A DNA stretch of 64,000 bases from Pseudomonas mangiferae (GCF_007109405.1 NZ_VJOY01000001.1:530780-594779), one strand, 5' to 3'; shown: positions 30,183 to 40,015, counted from the first letter of the stretch. Made by a program: numbers and translations. The notes: a model not told the origin generated them from the letters alone.

Positions 30183-31310
30183 GTGGAAAACTGGATATTC
30201 GGTTTCGATCAGCAACGCCTGTTGGACGCCTGCCTGGTGTCGGGCGTCTCCATCGTCAGCTATCTGATACTGCGCGCCGTGCTCGGCGTGCTCAGCCGCC
30301 GCCTGGCGACCTTTTCCACCCGCCATGACAACGCCTGGTACGGCTTCGCCAGCGAAGTGCTGGCCAACACCAATCGTCTGCTGCTGGCGGTGTTCTCGCT
30401 CCAGATCGGGCTCAAGCTGGTTGAACTGTCGCCCCGCTGGGAAAGCACCTTCAACCATGGCTGGTTCATCGCCCTGGCGCTGCAACTGGCGCTCTGGGTG
30501 GACGCCGGGGTGCGCCTGTGGACGGTGAACTACATCAACAACGAGCGGCACAACCCGGTGACCAGCGTGATCATCGCCTACATGGTCCGGGGCGCGCTGT
30601 GGTCGGTCTCGCTGCTGGCGGTGCTGTCCAACCTCGGGGTGAACATCACCGCCTTCGTCGCCAGCCTGGGGGTCGGCGGGATCGCGGTGGCGCTGGCGGT
30701 GCAGACCATGCTCAGCGACCTGTTCGCCTCCCTCTCCATCGGCGTCGACAAGCCGTTCGAGCGGGGCGACTTCGTGGTGTTCGGCGACATCGCCGGCACC
30801 ATCGAGCACATCGGCATGAAGACCACCCGCATCCGCAGCCTGAGTGGCGAGCAGATCGTCTGTTCCAATGCCGAGCTGCTCAAACAGACCCTGCATAACT
30901 ACAAGCGCATGGCCGAGCGGCGCATCGTCTTCGGTTTCGGGCTGTCCTACCGCACCCCGGTAGAGAAAGTGCGGGAAATGCCCGGCGTGGTGGAGCGGAT
31001 CATCCGCTCGACGCCCGACACCCGCTTCGATCGTGCCCACCTGCTGGCCTTCGAGCAGACCGCCCTGCGCTTCGAGGTGGTGTATATCGTGCTGACCGCC
31101 GACTACAACCGCTATATGGACATCCAGCAGCACATCAACCTGGAGATCATGCAGGCGCTGTCGGAACGGGACATCCAGTTCGCCTTCCCGACCCAGAACC
31201 TGGTGATGAACGACCCCCTGTTCGCCGCCAGCGCTGCCGGAAAGGAACGGCAGGCCGCCGCGCCACGCAATGCCCCTGCCTGGCAGCAGGACGGCACGCG
31301 ACGGACCTAG
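30183..31310 (+). CDS. MscS-type mechanosensitive channel
   Basis: Membrane protein of 375 residues of the MscS family, which opens under membrane tension and releases solutes after hypo-osmotic shock. The pore helix and beta-domain signature is clear: FVASLGVGGIAVALAVQ, then SIGVDKPFERGDFVVFGDIAGTIEHIG. About four to five membrane helices lie in the first 190 residues. The start is GTG 30183, preceded by GGAGG at eight bases. The C-terminal tail is hydrophilic. The large antisense ORF over this gene is a codon-bias shadow. Confidence 0.92.
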   Translation: MENWIFGFDQQRLLDACLVSGVSIVSYLILRAVLGVLSRRLATFSTRHDNAWYGFASEVLANTNRLLLAVFSLQIGLKLVELSPRWESTFNHGWFIALALQLALWVDAGVRLWTVNYINNERHNPVTSVIIAYMVRGALWSVSLLAVLSNLGVNITAFVASLGVGGIAVALAVQTMLSDLFASLSIGVDKPFERGDFVVFGDIAGTIEHIGMKTTRIRSLSGEQIVCSNAELLKQTLHNYKRMAERRIVFGFGLSYRTPVEKVREMPGVVERIIRSTPDTRFDRAHLLAFEQTALRFEVVYIVLTADYNRYMDIQQHINLEIMQALSERDIQFAFPTQNLVMNDPLFAASAAGKERQAAAPRNAPAWQQDGTRRT

Positions 31311-31375
31311 GTTTCACGCAAGTGCACCGCCGGTGGCCCGGCCAGTGCGGCTGGGCTTCGGCGTGGCGACTGGCT

Positions 31376-32284
31376 TCAGAGGCGCTGACGGAACAGCGCC
31401 TGGTGTGCCCGGCACTGCTCGGCGCTGAGCATGAACACCCCGTGGCCACCGTTCTCGAATTCCAGCCAGGCGAAGTCCACCTCGGGATACAGCGCCTCCA
31501 CGTGGACCTGGCTGTTACCCACCTCGACGAACAGCAGCCCCGCCTCGTTCAGGTGATCGGCCGCCTCGGCGAGGATCTGCCTCACCAGGTCCAGGCCATC
31601 GTCGCCGCAGGCCAGCCCCAGGGCCGGCTCGTGGTGATACTCCGCGGGCATGTCGGCGAAATCCTCCGCGTCCACATACGGCGGATTCGAGAGGATCAGG
31701 TCGAAGCGCTGGCCCGGCAGACCCTGGAAACCGTCGCCCTGGACCGCATAGACGCGGGTCTCCAGCCCGTGGCGCTCGATGTTCAGGTTGGCCACTTCCA
31801 GGGCGTCGAAGGACAGGTCGGCCAGGACCACCTCCGCCTCCGGAAACGCCTGGGCACAGGCGATACCGATACAACCCGAGCCGGTGCAGAGATCCAGCAC
31901 CCGGGCCGGCGGCTGGGCGAGCCAGGGCGAGAAGCCCTGCTGGATCAGCTCGGCGAGGGGCGAGCGCGGGATCAGCACGCGTTCGTCGACGATGAAGGGC
32001 AACCCGCAGAACCAGGCTTCGCCCAGCAGGTAGGCGGTGGGCACGCGTTCGTCGATCCGCCGCTGCAGGAGGAAGCGCAGGTACTCCCGCTCGTCGTCCT
32101 CGAGGGCGCAGTCCAGGTAAGCGTCCGCCATTTCGTAGGGAAGGTGCAGCGCCCCCAGGATGAGCTGGCGGGCCTCGTCCCACGCGTTGTCGCAACCGTG
32201 GCCAAAAAACAGATCTTCCTGATGGAAACGACTGACAGCCCAGCGGATGTGATCGCGCAGGGTTCGCAGGCGGGATTCGGACAC
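31376..32284 (-). CDS. prmB: Ribosomal protein L3 glutamine methyltransferase PrmB
   Basis: S-adenosylmethionine-dependent enzyme of 302 residues that methylates a glutamine of ribosomal protein L3. Motif I is [15 protein letters not shown] and the catalytic NPPY motif ([13 protein letters not shown]) is intact. The N-terminal helical domain ([22 protein letters not shown]) is that of PrmB rather than PrmC. The GTG at 32284 is the likely start: GGAGG lies nine bases upstream and it places the usual VSESRLRTL at the N-terminus. In E. coli prmB neighbours an smr gene; here an Smr protein lies 1.3 kb away. Confidence 0.93.
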   Translation of the reverse strand: MSESRLRTLRDHIRWAVSRFHQEDLFFGHGCDNAWDEARQLILGALHLPYEMADAYLDCALEDDEREYLRFLLQRRIDERVPTAYLLGEAWFCGLPFIVDERVLIPRSPLAELIQQGFSPWLAQPPARVLDLCTGSGCIGIACAQAFPEAEVVLADLSFDALEVANLNIERHGLETRVYAVQGDGFQGLPGQRFDLILSNPPYVDAEDFADMPAEYHHEPALGLACGDDGLDLVRQILAEAADHLNEAGLLFVEVGNSQVHVEALYPEVDFAWLEFENGGHGVFMLSAEQCRAHQALFRQRL

Positions 32285-32507
32285 GACAGGGCACCTCCAT
32301 GGATGAGAGGCGGATTCTAGCAGCCACGCCCCCGCTTTACCCATGGCCCGGCCCAGGGCGGTTTTTCCACGGGGGCCTGGCAGACCGGCGGTCTCGAGGC
32401 GGGCGGGCGTGGCGCACCGCCCCTGCCGGTGACGAATGGCCCGGACGGTTCACAGAACGCTCGCGGCAGCGGACAATGGCGGCTGAGTCGTATGAGGAGT
32501 CGTGTCC

Positions 32508-33104
32508 ATGTCCGCACCGAAAACCATGCTGCAACTGACCGGCCGGGGTTATCTGCCCGCCAGCCTGGGGCAGGCGACCCTGTTGATCATCGATGCCCAG
32601 GAGGAGTACCGCAGTGGCGTGCTCAGCCTGCCGGGGCTCGATGCAGCGGTCGCGGAAATCGCTGCGCTGCTTGCCGAGGCCCGGCGGCTGGGATCGCCCA
32701 TCGTCCACGTGAAGCACCTGGGGGTACCCGGCGGCCTGCTCGATCCCCAGGGCGAGCGCGGCCGTCACCTGCCCGAGGTGGCCCCGGACGGCCAGGAGAT
32801 CGTCGTGGAGAAACGCCTGCCGAACGCCTTCGCCGGCACCGAGCTGCACGACCGCCTGCAGGCCATCGGCAACCTAGACCTGATCGTCTGCGGTTTCATG
32901 ACCCACTCCAGCATCAGCACCACGGTGCGGGCAGCCAAGGACTACGGCTACCGCTGCACCCTGGTGGACGAGGCCTGCGCAACCCGGGACCTGCCGGATA
33001 CCCGCGGCGGGGTGGTTGCCGCCGACGAGGTGCACCGGCTGGAGGTCATCGCCCTGGCGGACAACTTCGCCTGCGTGGTCGCCAACGCCCGGGCCTTGCG
33101 CTGA
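32508..33104 (+). CDS. Isochorismatase-like hydrolase lacking the usual Cys
   Basis: Protein of 198 residues with the isochorismatase-like fold. The catalytic Asp (LLIIDAQEEY) and Lys (VVEKRLPNAFAGT) of cysteine hydrolases are present. The position of the nucleophilic Cys in the motif G-F-M-T-H-x-C is Ser: the sequence reads GFMTHSSISTTVRAA. A normal cysteine-hydrolase mechanism is therefore unlikely; isochorismatase-type chemistry, which needs no Cys, or a Ser variant are options. ATG 32508 is chosen over a GTG six bases earlier because GAGGAG is at eight bases. Single gene, substrate unknown. Confidence 0.82.
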   Translation: MSAPKTMLQLTGRGYLPASLGQATLLIIDAQEEYRSGVLSLPGLDAAVAEIAALLAEARRLGSPIVHVKHLGVPGGLLDPQGERGRHLPEVAPDGQEIVVEKRLPNAFAGTELHDRLQAIGNLDLIVCGFMTHSSISTTVRAAKDYGYRCTLVDEACATRDLPDTRGGVVAADEVHRLEVIALADNFACVVANARALR

Positions 33105-33189
33105 CCCTCCCGCCTGCCTCGAGCGGGGCCTGCCGGAACAATCCCGCCCTGCCCCGGTCACACGCCGACCTGAATAAGAGGACATCCGG

Positions 33190-33507
33190 ATGAAATTGTC
33201 CGATGGTTTCGACGCCCGCCGCTTGCGTCCGAAGGGCCCGTGCCGCTGGCGCTGGCGTTTCGCGGCGGCCCTCGCGGCGCTGTTCGCCGGCATCGGGGTG
33301 CTGCTGGCGATGGCGGGCCTGGCGGCGGTGCTGGGGCGTGCGACCACCCTGGGTCCGCTCAATACGACCCCGGTCAACGGGGCTGTCCTGCTGGTGCTCG
33401 GCGTGATGCTGCTCTGGGGAGGCGTACGCGCCTGGCGGGGCTGCCGGCGGCGAGGCACGCGCCACAGCGACCTGAGCCTGGCCCCGCACCTGATGAAGAA
33501 GGACTGA
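33190..33507 (+). CDS. Hypothetical two-helix membrane protein
   Basis: Protein of 105 residues. The N-terminus is basic (RRLRPKGPCRWRWRF), followed by two hydrophobic segments (about 25-46 and 63-78) and a basic tail ending MKKD. AAGAGG precedes the ATG. It is most likely an inner-membrane protein. No family recognised. It lies between the isochorismatase-like gene and the Smr gene on the same strand. Confidence 0.65.
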   Translation: MKLSDGFDARRLRPKGPCRWRWRFAAALAALFAGIGVLLAMAGLAAVLGRATTLGPLNTTPVNGAVLLVLGVMLLWGGVRAWRGCRRRGTRHSDLSLAPHLMKKD

Positions 33508-33570
33508 CGAACCGGCTCTTCCGAGCCGCTCGCCCCACCGCTACACTGCGCGCCCCCGTCCGGAGGCCCC

Positions 33571-34128
33571 ATGCAAGACGACGATTTCTCCCTGTTCAGC
33601 CAGGCGGTGCGTGGCGTCAAGCCGATCACCCACGATCGCGCCGACACCGGCAAGCCCAAGGCGGATCGCAGCCAAGTGGCCAGCCGTCGCCAGAACGCAA
33701 CGGTGGGCACCGCCGAGCGCACGGTGGATGGCCTCTCCGATCAATTCGTTATCGACGTCGGCGGCGATGAGGAACTCTACTGGGGCCGCGACGGCGTGCA
33801 GGACAGCCAGTTGCGCAAGCTCAAGGCCGGTCAGGTCGCCTTCGAGGGCAGCCTCGACCTGCATGGCATGAGCGTGGAGAAGGCCCGGGAGACCCTGTGG
33901 GCGTTTCTCGCCGAGGCAGCGCGCTTCGAGGTGCGCTGCGTCCGGGTGACCCACGGCAAGGGCATCCGCCTGGATGGCAAGCGCCCGCTGATCAAGAGCC
34001 ATGTCAACACTTGGCTGCGCCAGCATCCACAGGTGCTGGGCTTCACGTCCTGCTTGCCCAAGCACGGCGGCGCCGGCGCCCTCTACGTGCTGCTCAAGCG
34101 CACCATGCTGGAAGGACGCGACGAGTAG
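33571..34128 (+). CDS. Smr-domain protein (probable nuclease)
   Basis: Protein of 185 residues with a C-terminal Smr domain (about 90-180): LDLHGMSVEKARETLWAFL, VTHGKG, and WLRQHPQVLGFTSCLPKHGG. Stand-alone Smr proteins of gammaproteobacteria are nucleases. SmrB cuts mRNA between collided ribosomes and SmrA has RNase activity in E. coli. The DLHG and HGKG motifs needed for cleavage are intact. The first 85 residues are polar and probably flexible. Which Smr type this is cannot be settled by eye. GGAGG precedes the ATG. Confidence 0.85.
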   Translation: MQDDDFSLFSQAVRGVKPITHDRADTGKPKADRSQVASRRQNATVGTAERTVDGLSDQFVIDVGGDEELYWGRDGVQDSQLRKLKAGQVAFEGSLDLHGMSVEKARETLWAFLAEAARFEVRCVRVTHGKGIRLDGKRPLIKSHVNTWLRQHPQVLGFTSCLPKHGGAGALYVLLKRTMLEGRDE

Positions 34129-34142
34129 TCCTTCCGCCTGAC

Positions 34143-35687
34143 TCAACCCGTCCGGACGCGCGCGCCGTGGCGGGAGAAGGTCCCGGCAGGCAGGGTGAAG
34201 AACTCGATCAGCCGCTGCAGATCTTCCGACTGGGCACTCATTTCCTCCGACGTGGCAGCCAGTTCCTCTGAGGCGGAAGCGTTCTGCTGGGTGACCTGGT
34301 TCAACTGGCTGATGGCCGCGCTGATCTGCCCCATGCCGGTGGCCTGCTCACCGGAAGCCGCGGCGATTTCCTGCACCAAGTCCGAGGTGCGCTGGATGCC
34401 GGGGATCATCTCCCGCAGCAGGCTGCCCGCGCCCTCGGCCGTCGACACGCTGGCGGTCGCCAGTTGGCCGATCTCCTGGGCCGCCACCTGGCTGCGCTCG
34501 GCCAGCTTGCGTACCTCGGCCGCCACCACTGCGAAGCCCTTGCCATGATCGCCCGCCCGCGCCGCCTCGATGGCCGCGTTCAGCGCCAGCAGGTTGGTCT
34601 GGTAGGCGATGTCGTCAATGATGCCGATGCGCTGGGTGATGCTTTTCATCGCCTCCAGCGTGTCCTCCACGGCCTCGCCGCCCTGGCGTGCCTCGTCGGC
34701 GGCCCGGGTGGCGAGGCCATCGGTAATCCGGGCGTTCTCGCTGTTCTGGGTGATGGACGCGTTGGCCTGCTCCACCGTGGCGTAGGTCTCCTCGACGCTG
34801 GCGGCCTGCTGGCTGGCGGCCTGGCTCAGGGACTGGGTAGTGGCGCTGACCTGGGCCGCGGCGCCGCTGAGGGCCTCGGTGGTATTGCGCACCTCGCCGA
34901 TGGTCTGGGCCAGGCGTTCCACCATGCTGCGCATGGCCCTGAGCAGGCGGCCGGTCTCGTCCCGACGGTCCACATCGACCCGTAAAGTCAGGTCGCCCTC
35001 GGCCAGGCGCTCCGCCACCTCCACCGCACGGTCGATGGGCCGCGTGATGGAGCGGGCGATGAGCAGGCCGGTGAGCACGGAAAGCAGGATCGCCGCCACA
35101 CCCATGATCCAGACCACCCGCCGGGTTTGCCGGTAGACGTCCTCGGCTTCCTCCCGCTCCTGCTTGGCCACGCGCAGCTGCAGATCGATCAATTGGCTCA
35201 GCTTGGCGCTGATGGGGTCGACGCTGCGGTACAGCGCGCCGTCATAGTCATCCAGCAGGCCCTGCTGGCTGCCTCTGCGCTGCTCGAGCACCTGGGCGAC
35301 CTGGCGGATGTCCCGGTCCGCCGCATCGAACAGCGCCTCGGTGTCGTTCACCAGGCGGGTTTCCTCGGGGGTCAGCCGGGTGGCGGTATAGGTGCTCCAC
35401 TCCCGCTTGATCCGCTGCTCGGCCTGGACGATGCCGGCATAGGCGGTCTGGGCATCCAACAGCCCGGCATTGGCCTTGTTCACCGCGTCGATGACGTTCA
35501 CCGCGTAGTCGTCGGCGATCACCTTGAGGCCCCGCAGGGGCACCACCCGGTCCTGGTAGACCGTCTCCAGCCCCTGGTTGGTGTCGCGCAACGCCTGGAT
35601 GCCAACGTAGCCGTTCACCACCAGCAGCAGCACCGGTATCAGGAACGCCAGGCCCAACCGCTGGCCAATCCTCATGTTCTTGAACAT
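34143..35687 (-). CDS. Methyl-accepting chemotaxis protein with four-helix-bundle sensor
   Basis: Chemoreceptor of 514 residues. A first membrane helix (about 12-30), a periplasmic segment of about 160 residues that looks like a 4HB_MCP helical bundle, and a second membrane helix (about 193-212, [18 protein letters not shown]) are followed by HAMP and a signalling domain with [23 protein letters not shown]. The length from HAMP to the end is that of the short (36-heptad-type) class. The ligand is unknown. GAGAGG precedes the ATG. The C-terminus has no CheR pentapeptide. It converges with the Smr gene. Confidence 0.9.
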   Translation of the reverse strand: MFKNMRIGQRLGLAFLIPVLLLVVNGYVGIQALRDTNQGLETVYQDRVVPLRGLKVIADDYAVNVIDAVNKANAGLLDAQTAYAGIVQAEQRIKREWSTYTATRLTPEETRLVNDTEALFDAADRDIRQVAQVLEQRRGSQQGLLDDYDGALYRSVDPISAKLSQLIDLQLRVAKQEREEAEDVYRQTRRVVWIMGVAAILLSVLTGLLIARSITRPIDRAVEVAERLAEGDLTLRVDVDRRDETGRLLRAMRSMVERLAQTIGEVRNTTEALSGAAAQVSATTQSLSQAASQQAASVEETYATVEQANASITQNSENARITDGLATRAADEARQGGEAVEDTLEAMKSITQRIGIIDDIAYQTNLLALNAAIEAARAGDHGKGFAVVAAEVRKLAERSQVAAQEIGQLATASVSTAEGAGSLLREMIPGIQRTSDLVQEIAAASGEQATGMGQISAAISQLNQVTQQNASASEELAATSEEMSAQSEDLQRLIEFFTLPAGTFSRHGARVRTG

Positions 35688-35948
35688 CTTGCCTCTCCCT
35701 CGCTCGGCCTACGCACACACGGAAACGCTCCACCCGAAATGCTCCGGGCAGAACTTCGACTCAAGGGGAAACACGATGTCCGTAAGAATGTCGCCCGGGC
35801 GACACCCGGTCATCGCGGCCCCCGCCTGGAACGGCAGGTGGCGGCGACGACGATTGGAACGCGGCCACAGCAGAATGCCCCACGGAGGACAGCGTAGCGG
35901 CTGCGGCATTTTTTGCCGTACGCCGGACAGCCGGCGCACGGCGGTGGA

Positions 35949-36551
35949 TCAGCCCAGCATGGCGATGTGACGGGGATGCTGCGCCACCCGCTCCAGCCAG
36001 GCACGCACCGCCGGGAAACCTTGCAGGTCGAAGCCGGTTTCCGGCGCGACGTGGGTATAGGCGTACAGCGCGATATCGGCGATGGAGTAATGCTCGCCCA
36101 CCAGGTAGGGCGTGCGCTGCAACTGCTGTTCCATGACCTTAAGGGCCCGCGCGCCTTCCTTCAGGGCCGAGTCATACTCCGCGCGACGCGCCTCCGGCAT
36201 CCCCTCGAACAGCTTGATGCGGCGCGCCTCTGCCAGGTACGGCTCGTGGCTGAACTGCTCGAAGAACTGCCACTGCAGGACCTGGGTGCGCAGGCGCGGC
36301 TCCTGGGGCAGCAGGTCGCTACCTTCGGCCAGGTAATTGAGGATGGCGTTGGACTCCCAGAGAGTCGATCCATCCTCCAGTTCCAGGACCGGCACCTTGC
36401 CGTTGGGGTTCTTCTCCAGGAACGCGGGGCTCTTGTGTTCCTGCTTGACGATATCCACCGGCACCCATTCGAACGACTTGTCCAGCAGATTCAGGATCAG
36501 CTTGACCTTGTAGCAGTTGCCGGAGCGGTAGTCCCCGTACACCTTGACCAT
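35949..36551 (-). CDS. Glutathione S-transferase family protein
   Basis: Protein of 200 residues. The thioredoxin-like N-terminal domain contains YGDYRSGNCYKVKLILNLL and the cis-Pro and gamma-Glu site NGKVPVLELEDGSTLWESNAI split as KVPVLEL and ESNAI. The C-terminal helical domain includes the capping motif SIADIALYAYTHVA. The first-helix SGNCYK could supply Ser or Cys as catalytic residue. Members conjugate glutathione to electrophiles or reduce them. The aminotransferase gene ends 11 bases upstream on the same strand, so they probably share a transcript. GGAGA precedes the ATG. Confidence 0.9.
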   Translation of the reverse strand: MVKVYGDYRSGNCYKVKLILNLLDKSFEWVPVDIVKQEHKSPAFLEKNPNGKVPVLELEDGSTLWESNAILNYLAEGSDLLPQEPRLRTQVLQWQFFEQFSHEPYLAEARRIKLFEGMPEARRAEYDSALKEGARALKVMEQQLQRTPYLVGEHYSIADIALYAYTHVAPETGFDLQGFPAVRAWLERVAQHPRHIAMLG

Positions 36552-36562
36552 CGGGCGTCTCC

Positions 36563-37729
36563 TCAGGCCGCTTGGGCGGCCAGTGCGACACGCACCACGC
36601 TGGCGAGGCGGCTGAGGCCTTCGCTCAAGCGTTCCGGCGCGACATGGCTGAAATTGAGCCGCAGGTGGCCCGGGTTCAGGTCGGGGTCGATGAAGAACGG
36701 TTCGCCGGGCATGAACGCGACGTTCTGCTCCAGGGCCGGCGCCAGCAGCGTACGGGTATCCAGCGGGCGTTTCAGGGTGAGCCAGAAGAACAGGCCGCCC
36801 TGGGGCACTTCCCAGGTGGCGAGATCGGCGAAATGCTCCTGCAATGCGGCCTGCATCGCATCGCGGCGCTGGCGGTAGAAGTCCCGCAGTTCGGCGAGGT
36901 GGCTGCGATAGCGCTCGCTGCCCAGCCATTGCAGGGCCTGCCACTGGCCGATGCGGTTGGTGTGCAGGTCCGCCGACTGCTTCAGGCGCAGCAGGTAGGG
37001 GAACAGGTCCGGGCTGGCGATCAGGTAGCCGACCCGCAGCCCCGGCAGCAGGGTCTTCGACACGGTGCCGGTGTAGATCCAGCTGGCCTTCTTCAGGCGG
37101 GTGACGATAGGGGTCGCGCTGCCGGCATCGAACACCAGTTCACGGTACGGCTCGTCCTCGATCAGGGTCACGCCGAACTCGTCCAGCAGCGCCGCCACCG
37201 CGTCGCGCTTGGCTTCGCTGTAGCGCACGGCGGACGGGTTCTGGAAGGTGGGGATGAAATAGGCAAAGGCTGGCTTGTGCTGCTCCAGGCGCTGGCGCAA
37301 CGCGGCGATCTCCGGGCCGTCGGCTTCCTGGGGCACCGCGATGCAGTTGGCGCCGAACAGCTGGAACGCCTGCAGCGCGGCCAGGTAGGTCGGCGCCTCC
37401 AGCAGAACCTCAGTACCCGGGTCGATAAACAGCTTGGCCGCCAGGTCCAGGGTCTGCTGGGAGCCGCTGACGATCAGCACCTGGCTAGCGTCGCAGGGCA
37501 CGCCCAGGGCCTTGGCCTCGGCGGCGATGGCTTCGCGCAGCGCCGGCTCCCCTTCGCTCATGCCGTACTGGCCTACGCTGGTCGGCATGGCCGACCACTC
37601 CACCTTGGGCAGCATCGGCTCGGCGGGCAGGCCACCGGCGAACGACATCACCTCCGGGCGCTGCGCCGCGGCGAGGATTTCACGGATCAAGGAGCTTTTC
37701 AGGCGGGAGATGCGTTCGGAGAAGGCCAT
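36563..37729 (-). CDS. PLP-dependent aminotransferase (class I/II, LysN-like)
   Basis: Fold-type I aminotransferase of 388 residues. The PLP-binding Lys is in YTGTVSKTLLPGLRVGYL and the C-terminal Arg in GHLRLNFSH. SGSQQTLDLAAKLFIDPG is the usual PLP-phosphate region. The whole sequence looks like 2-aminoadipate or broad aromatic aminotransferases (AGGLPAEPMLP at the start), without the N-terminal GntR domain seen in MocR relatives. Start ATG 37729 lies 82 bases from the divergent MarR-type gene, so that regulator may control it. Substrate not decidable. Confidence 0.88.
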   Translation of the reverse strand: MAFSERISRLKSSLIREILAAAQRPEVMSFAGGLPAEPMLPKVEWSAMPTSVGQYGMSEGEPALREAIAAEAKALGVPCDASQVLIVSGSQQTLDLAAKLFIDPGTEVLLEAPTYLAALQAFQLFGANCIAVPQEADGPEIAALRQRLEQHKPAFAYFIPTFQNPSAVRYSEAKRDAVAALLDEFGVTLIEDEPYRELVFDAGSATPIVTRLKKASWIYTGTVSKTLLPGLRVGYLIASPDLFPYLLRLKQSADLHTNRIGQWQALQWLGSERYRSHLAELRDFYRQRRDAMQAALQEHFADLATWEVPQGGLFFWLTLKRPLDTRTLLAPALEQNVAFMPGEPFFIDPDLNPGHLRLNFSHVAPERLSEGLSRLASVVRVALAAQAA

Positions 37730-37811
37730 GCGGGGGTCACCAGTGGCAAGCGGGGGGAAATGGGGCAAACTGCTTGACCGAAACTACGACGCCCCGGCCG
37801 AGACCGTCAAT

Positions 37812-38324
37812 ATGCCCGACCTGAAAAAAGCCGCCGCCCAACAGCAGGCCATGGAAGCCTTTTTCTTCGGTTACCAGGCATTCACCGCTCGCCCCGACGC
37901 GATCCTCGCCCGCCGCGGGCTGTCTCGCGTTCACCACCGCATCCTGTTCTTCATCGCGCGCTACCCGGGCCTGAGCGTGAAGCAACTGCTCGGCTATCTG
38001 GACGTGAGCAAGCAGGCTCTGAGCGTGCCGCTGCGGCAACTTATCGAGATGAAGCTGGTGGTGAGCGTGGCGGCCGACGACGACAAGCGCCGCCGCCTGC
38101 TGGGCTTCACCGCGGAGGGCGCCCGGCTGGAGCGTACCCTGCGCCGGGAGCAGACCCGCCTGCTGGAACGGGCGCTCGCACTCACGGGGGAACAGGCCAT
38201 GGCCGGCTGGCTGGACGTGAATTGCGCCTTGGGCGCCGCCCACGAGCGCGATGGCCAGGCATGTATATCGCCATCTGCCCCGCCTGCCGCGCCGGCCAGG
38301 GTGAGACCGTCCTCGGCCGCCTGA
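37812..38324 (+). CDS. MarR-family transcriptional regulator
   Basis: Regulator of 170 residues from ATG 37812. The winged-helix core contains LSRVHHRILFFIARYPGLSVKQLLGYLDVSKQAL split across helices, with the wing in VVSVAADDDKRRRLLGFTAEG. It is divergent from the aminotransferase-GST pair and could repress it in response to a small ligand. The last 25 residues (ISPSAPPAAPARVRPSSAA) are Pro/Ala-rich and unlike MarR proteins, so the true end may have been lost or extended. Confidence 0.85.
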   Translation: MPDLKKAAAQQQAMEAFFFGYQAFTARPDAILARRGLSRVHHRILFFIARYPGLSVKQLLGYLDVSKQALSVPLRQLIEMKLVVSVAADDDKRRRLLGFTAEGARLERTLRREQTRLLERALALTGEQAMAGWLDVNCALGAAHERDGQACISPSAPPAAPARVRPSSAA

Positions 38325-38481
38325 GCAGGTCTGCGGGACTGTACCGGGATCTCGCCCGACGGCTGTATGGGGCGGCCGGCCGCCGGGCCGCTTAGGCTTT
38401 CCGGGTTCGATGTCGGGGACGGCATCGGCCGATGGCCAGGCGACGCCGCGTCGCGCCTGCAGTGCCCAGCCCGAGGAATCC

Positions 38482-39690
38482 ATGACCGATAATCCCGCAA
38501 CCCGCCCACGCTTCCTGTCCGACACCTCGCCTTCGGCGATCGTCGCCGGCCTCATCGCCACGATCACCGCCTATACCAGCTCCCTGGTGCTGATATTCCA
38601 GGCTGGCCAGGCAGCCGGCCTGAGCGACGCCCAGATCGCGTCCTGGATCTGGGCGCTGTCCATCGGCATGGCGATCACCACCATCGGCCTGTCCTTGCGC
38701 TTTCGTGCGCCCATCGTAGTGGCATGGTCCACGCCCGGCGCGGCGTTGCTGGTCACCAGCCTGCCCGGCGTGGCCTACGAAGATGCCATCGGCGCCTTCG
38801 TGGTCTGCGCCATCCTGCTGACGCTGGTGGGCCTCACCGGCGGCTTCGAACGCATCATGCGCCGCTTGCCGGCATCCCTCGCGGCGGCGCTGCTGGCGGG
38901 CATCCTGTTCAAGATCGGCAGCGGCATCTTCCTCGCCGCCCAGACGGACACCGCCCTGGTGCTGTCGATGTTCTGCAGTTATCTGGTGGTCAAGCGCGTG
39001 CAGCCTCACTACGCCGTACTGGCAGCGCTGGTGGTGGGCAGTGTCGTTGCCCTGGTATCCGGGCTGGTGAATTTCGAGCGGTTCAGCATCAGCCTCGCGC
39101 GTCCGATGTGGACCACACCGCACTTCTCCCTGACGGCGATCATCAGCATCGGCATCCCGCTGTTCATCGTCGCCATGGCGTCGCAGAACATCCCGGGCAT
39201 CGTCGTCCTGCGCAGCGACGGCTACCAGACGCCCGCCTCCCCACTCATCTCGGTCACCGGCCTCGCCTCGGTGCTGCTGGCGCCGTTCGGCTCACATGGC
39301 ATCAACCTGGCGGCCATCAGCGCCGCCATCTGCACCGGCCCCCATGCCCATGAAGACCCGAGCAAGCGCTACACCGCGGCCGTGTGGTGCGGCCTCTTCT
39401 ACGGCGTGGCGGGCATCTTCGGCGCCACCCTCGCCGCCCTCTTCGGCGCCCTCCCCTCGGCCCTGGTCCTGTCCATCGCCGCCCTGGCGCTGTTCGGTTC
39501 CATCAGCAATGGCCTGACCGCCGCCATGCAAGCACCCGAGCAGCGAGAAGCGGCCCTGGTGACCTTCATGGTCACCGCATCCGGCATGACCCTGTTGGGG
39601 ATTGGTTCGGCCTTCTGGGGATTGATCGCAGGGATGCTGGTCTTGCTGGTGCTGAACGGCGGCCGTGGCCAGATTTCCGCAGTGCGCTGA
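38482..39690 (+). CDS. BenE-family benzoate/H+ symporter
   Basis: Membrane transporter of 402 residues of the BenE family, which imports benzoate with protons. About twelve hydrophobic segments are visible. Family motifs include WSTPGAALLVTSLPG, ASQNIPGIVVLRSDGYQ and GSHGINLAAISAAICTGPHAHEDPSKRY split into these parts. ATG 38482 follows GAGGAATCC. No benzoate catabolism genes lie nearby, so the substrate could be another aromatic acid. It follows the MarR gene on the same strand after 157 bases. Confidence 0.9.
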   Translation: MTDNPATRPRFLSDTSPSAIVAGLIATITAYTSSLVLIFQAGQAAGLSDAQIASWIWALSIGMAITTIGLSLRFRAPIVVAWSTPGAALLVTSLPGVAYEDAIGAFVVCAILLTLVGLTGGFERIMRRLPASLAAALLAGILFKIGSGIFLAAQTDTALVLSMFCSYLVVKRVQPHYAVLAALVVGSVVALVSGLVNFERFSISLARPMWTTPHFSLTAIISIGIPLFIVAMASQNIPGIVVLRSDGYQTPASPLISVTGLASVLLAPFGSHGINLAAISAAICTGPHAHEDPSKRYTAAVWCGLFYGVAGIFGATLAALFGALPSALVLSIAALALFGSISNGLTAAMQAPEQREAALVTFMVTASGMTLLGIGSAFWGLIAGMLVLLVLNGGRGQISAVR

Positions 39691-39782
39691 ACGCCCTGCA
39701 AATGGGGCTACCGCTCAAGGAACAGGTGTTAAAGGAGAAGGAGAGGTGGAACGCGAGATCGACGCCGAATGGCCGATTTCGA

Positions 39783-39869
39783 TGGTGCCCGGAGCCGGGG
39801 TCGAACCGGCACGCCCTTTCGAGCGAGGGATTTTAAGTCCCTTGCGTCTACCGATTTCGCCATCCGGGC
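39783..39869 (-). tRNA. tRNA-Leu (TAA)
   Basis: 87 bases on the minus strand with encoded CCA. Acceptor GCCCGGA pairs with TCCGGGC. The anticodon loop CTTAAAA gives TAA. A long variable arm and the T-loop GGTTCGACCCC are present. Confidence 0.96.
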
Positions 39870-39984
39870 GGTAGCGCGTCGAGTCCGGAAAGCCGAAAGG
39901 CGGGACTCGAAAGAAGGGCAAGGACTATATACAGCTCGCCCCACCCGCGCAAGGCACGCATCCCGTTGATCGAAAAGGAAAACC

Positions 39985-40010
39985 GAACGGCGCCCTGAAG
40001 AGCGCCGTTC
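39985..40010 (-). terminator. Rho-independent terminator of the 73-residue protein gene
   Basis: GAACGGCGC, an eight-base loop, then GCGCCGTTC. On the minus strand a T-rich stretch follows. It lies six bases after the stop codon at 40016. Confidence 0.75.
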
Positions 40011-40015
40011 ATGCT

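Noticed and set aside
29910..31133. A 407-codon minus-strand frame over the mscS-type gene
   Set aside because: Antisense shadow; the plus-strand MscS motifs are unambiguous.
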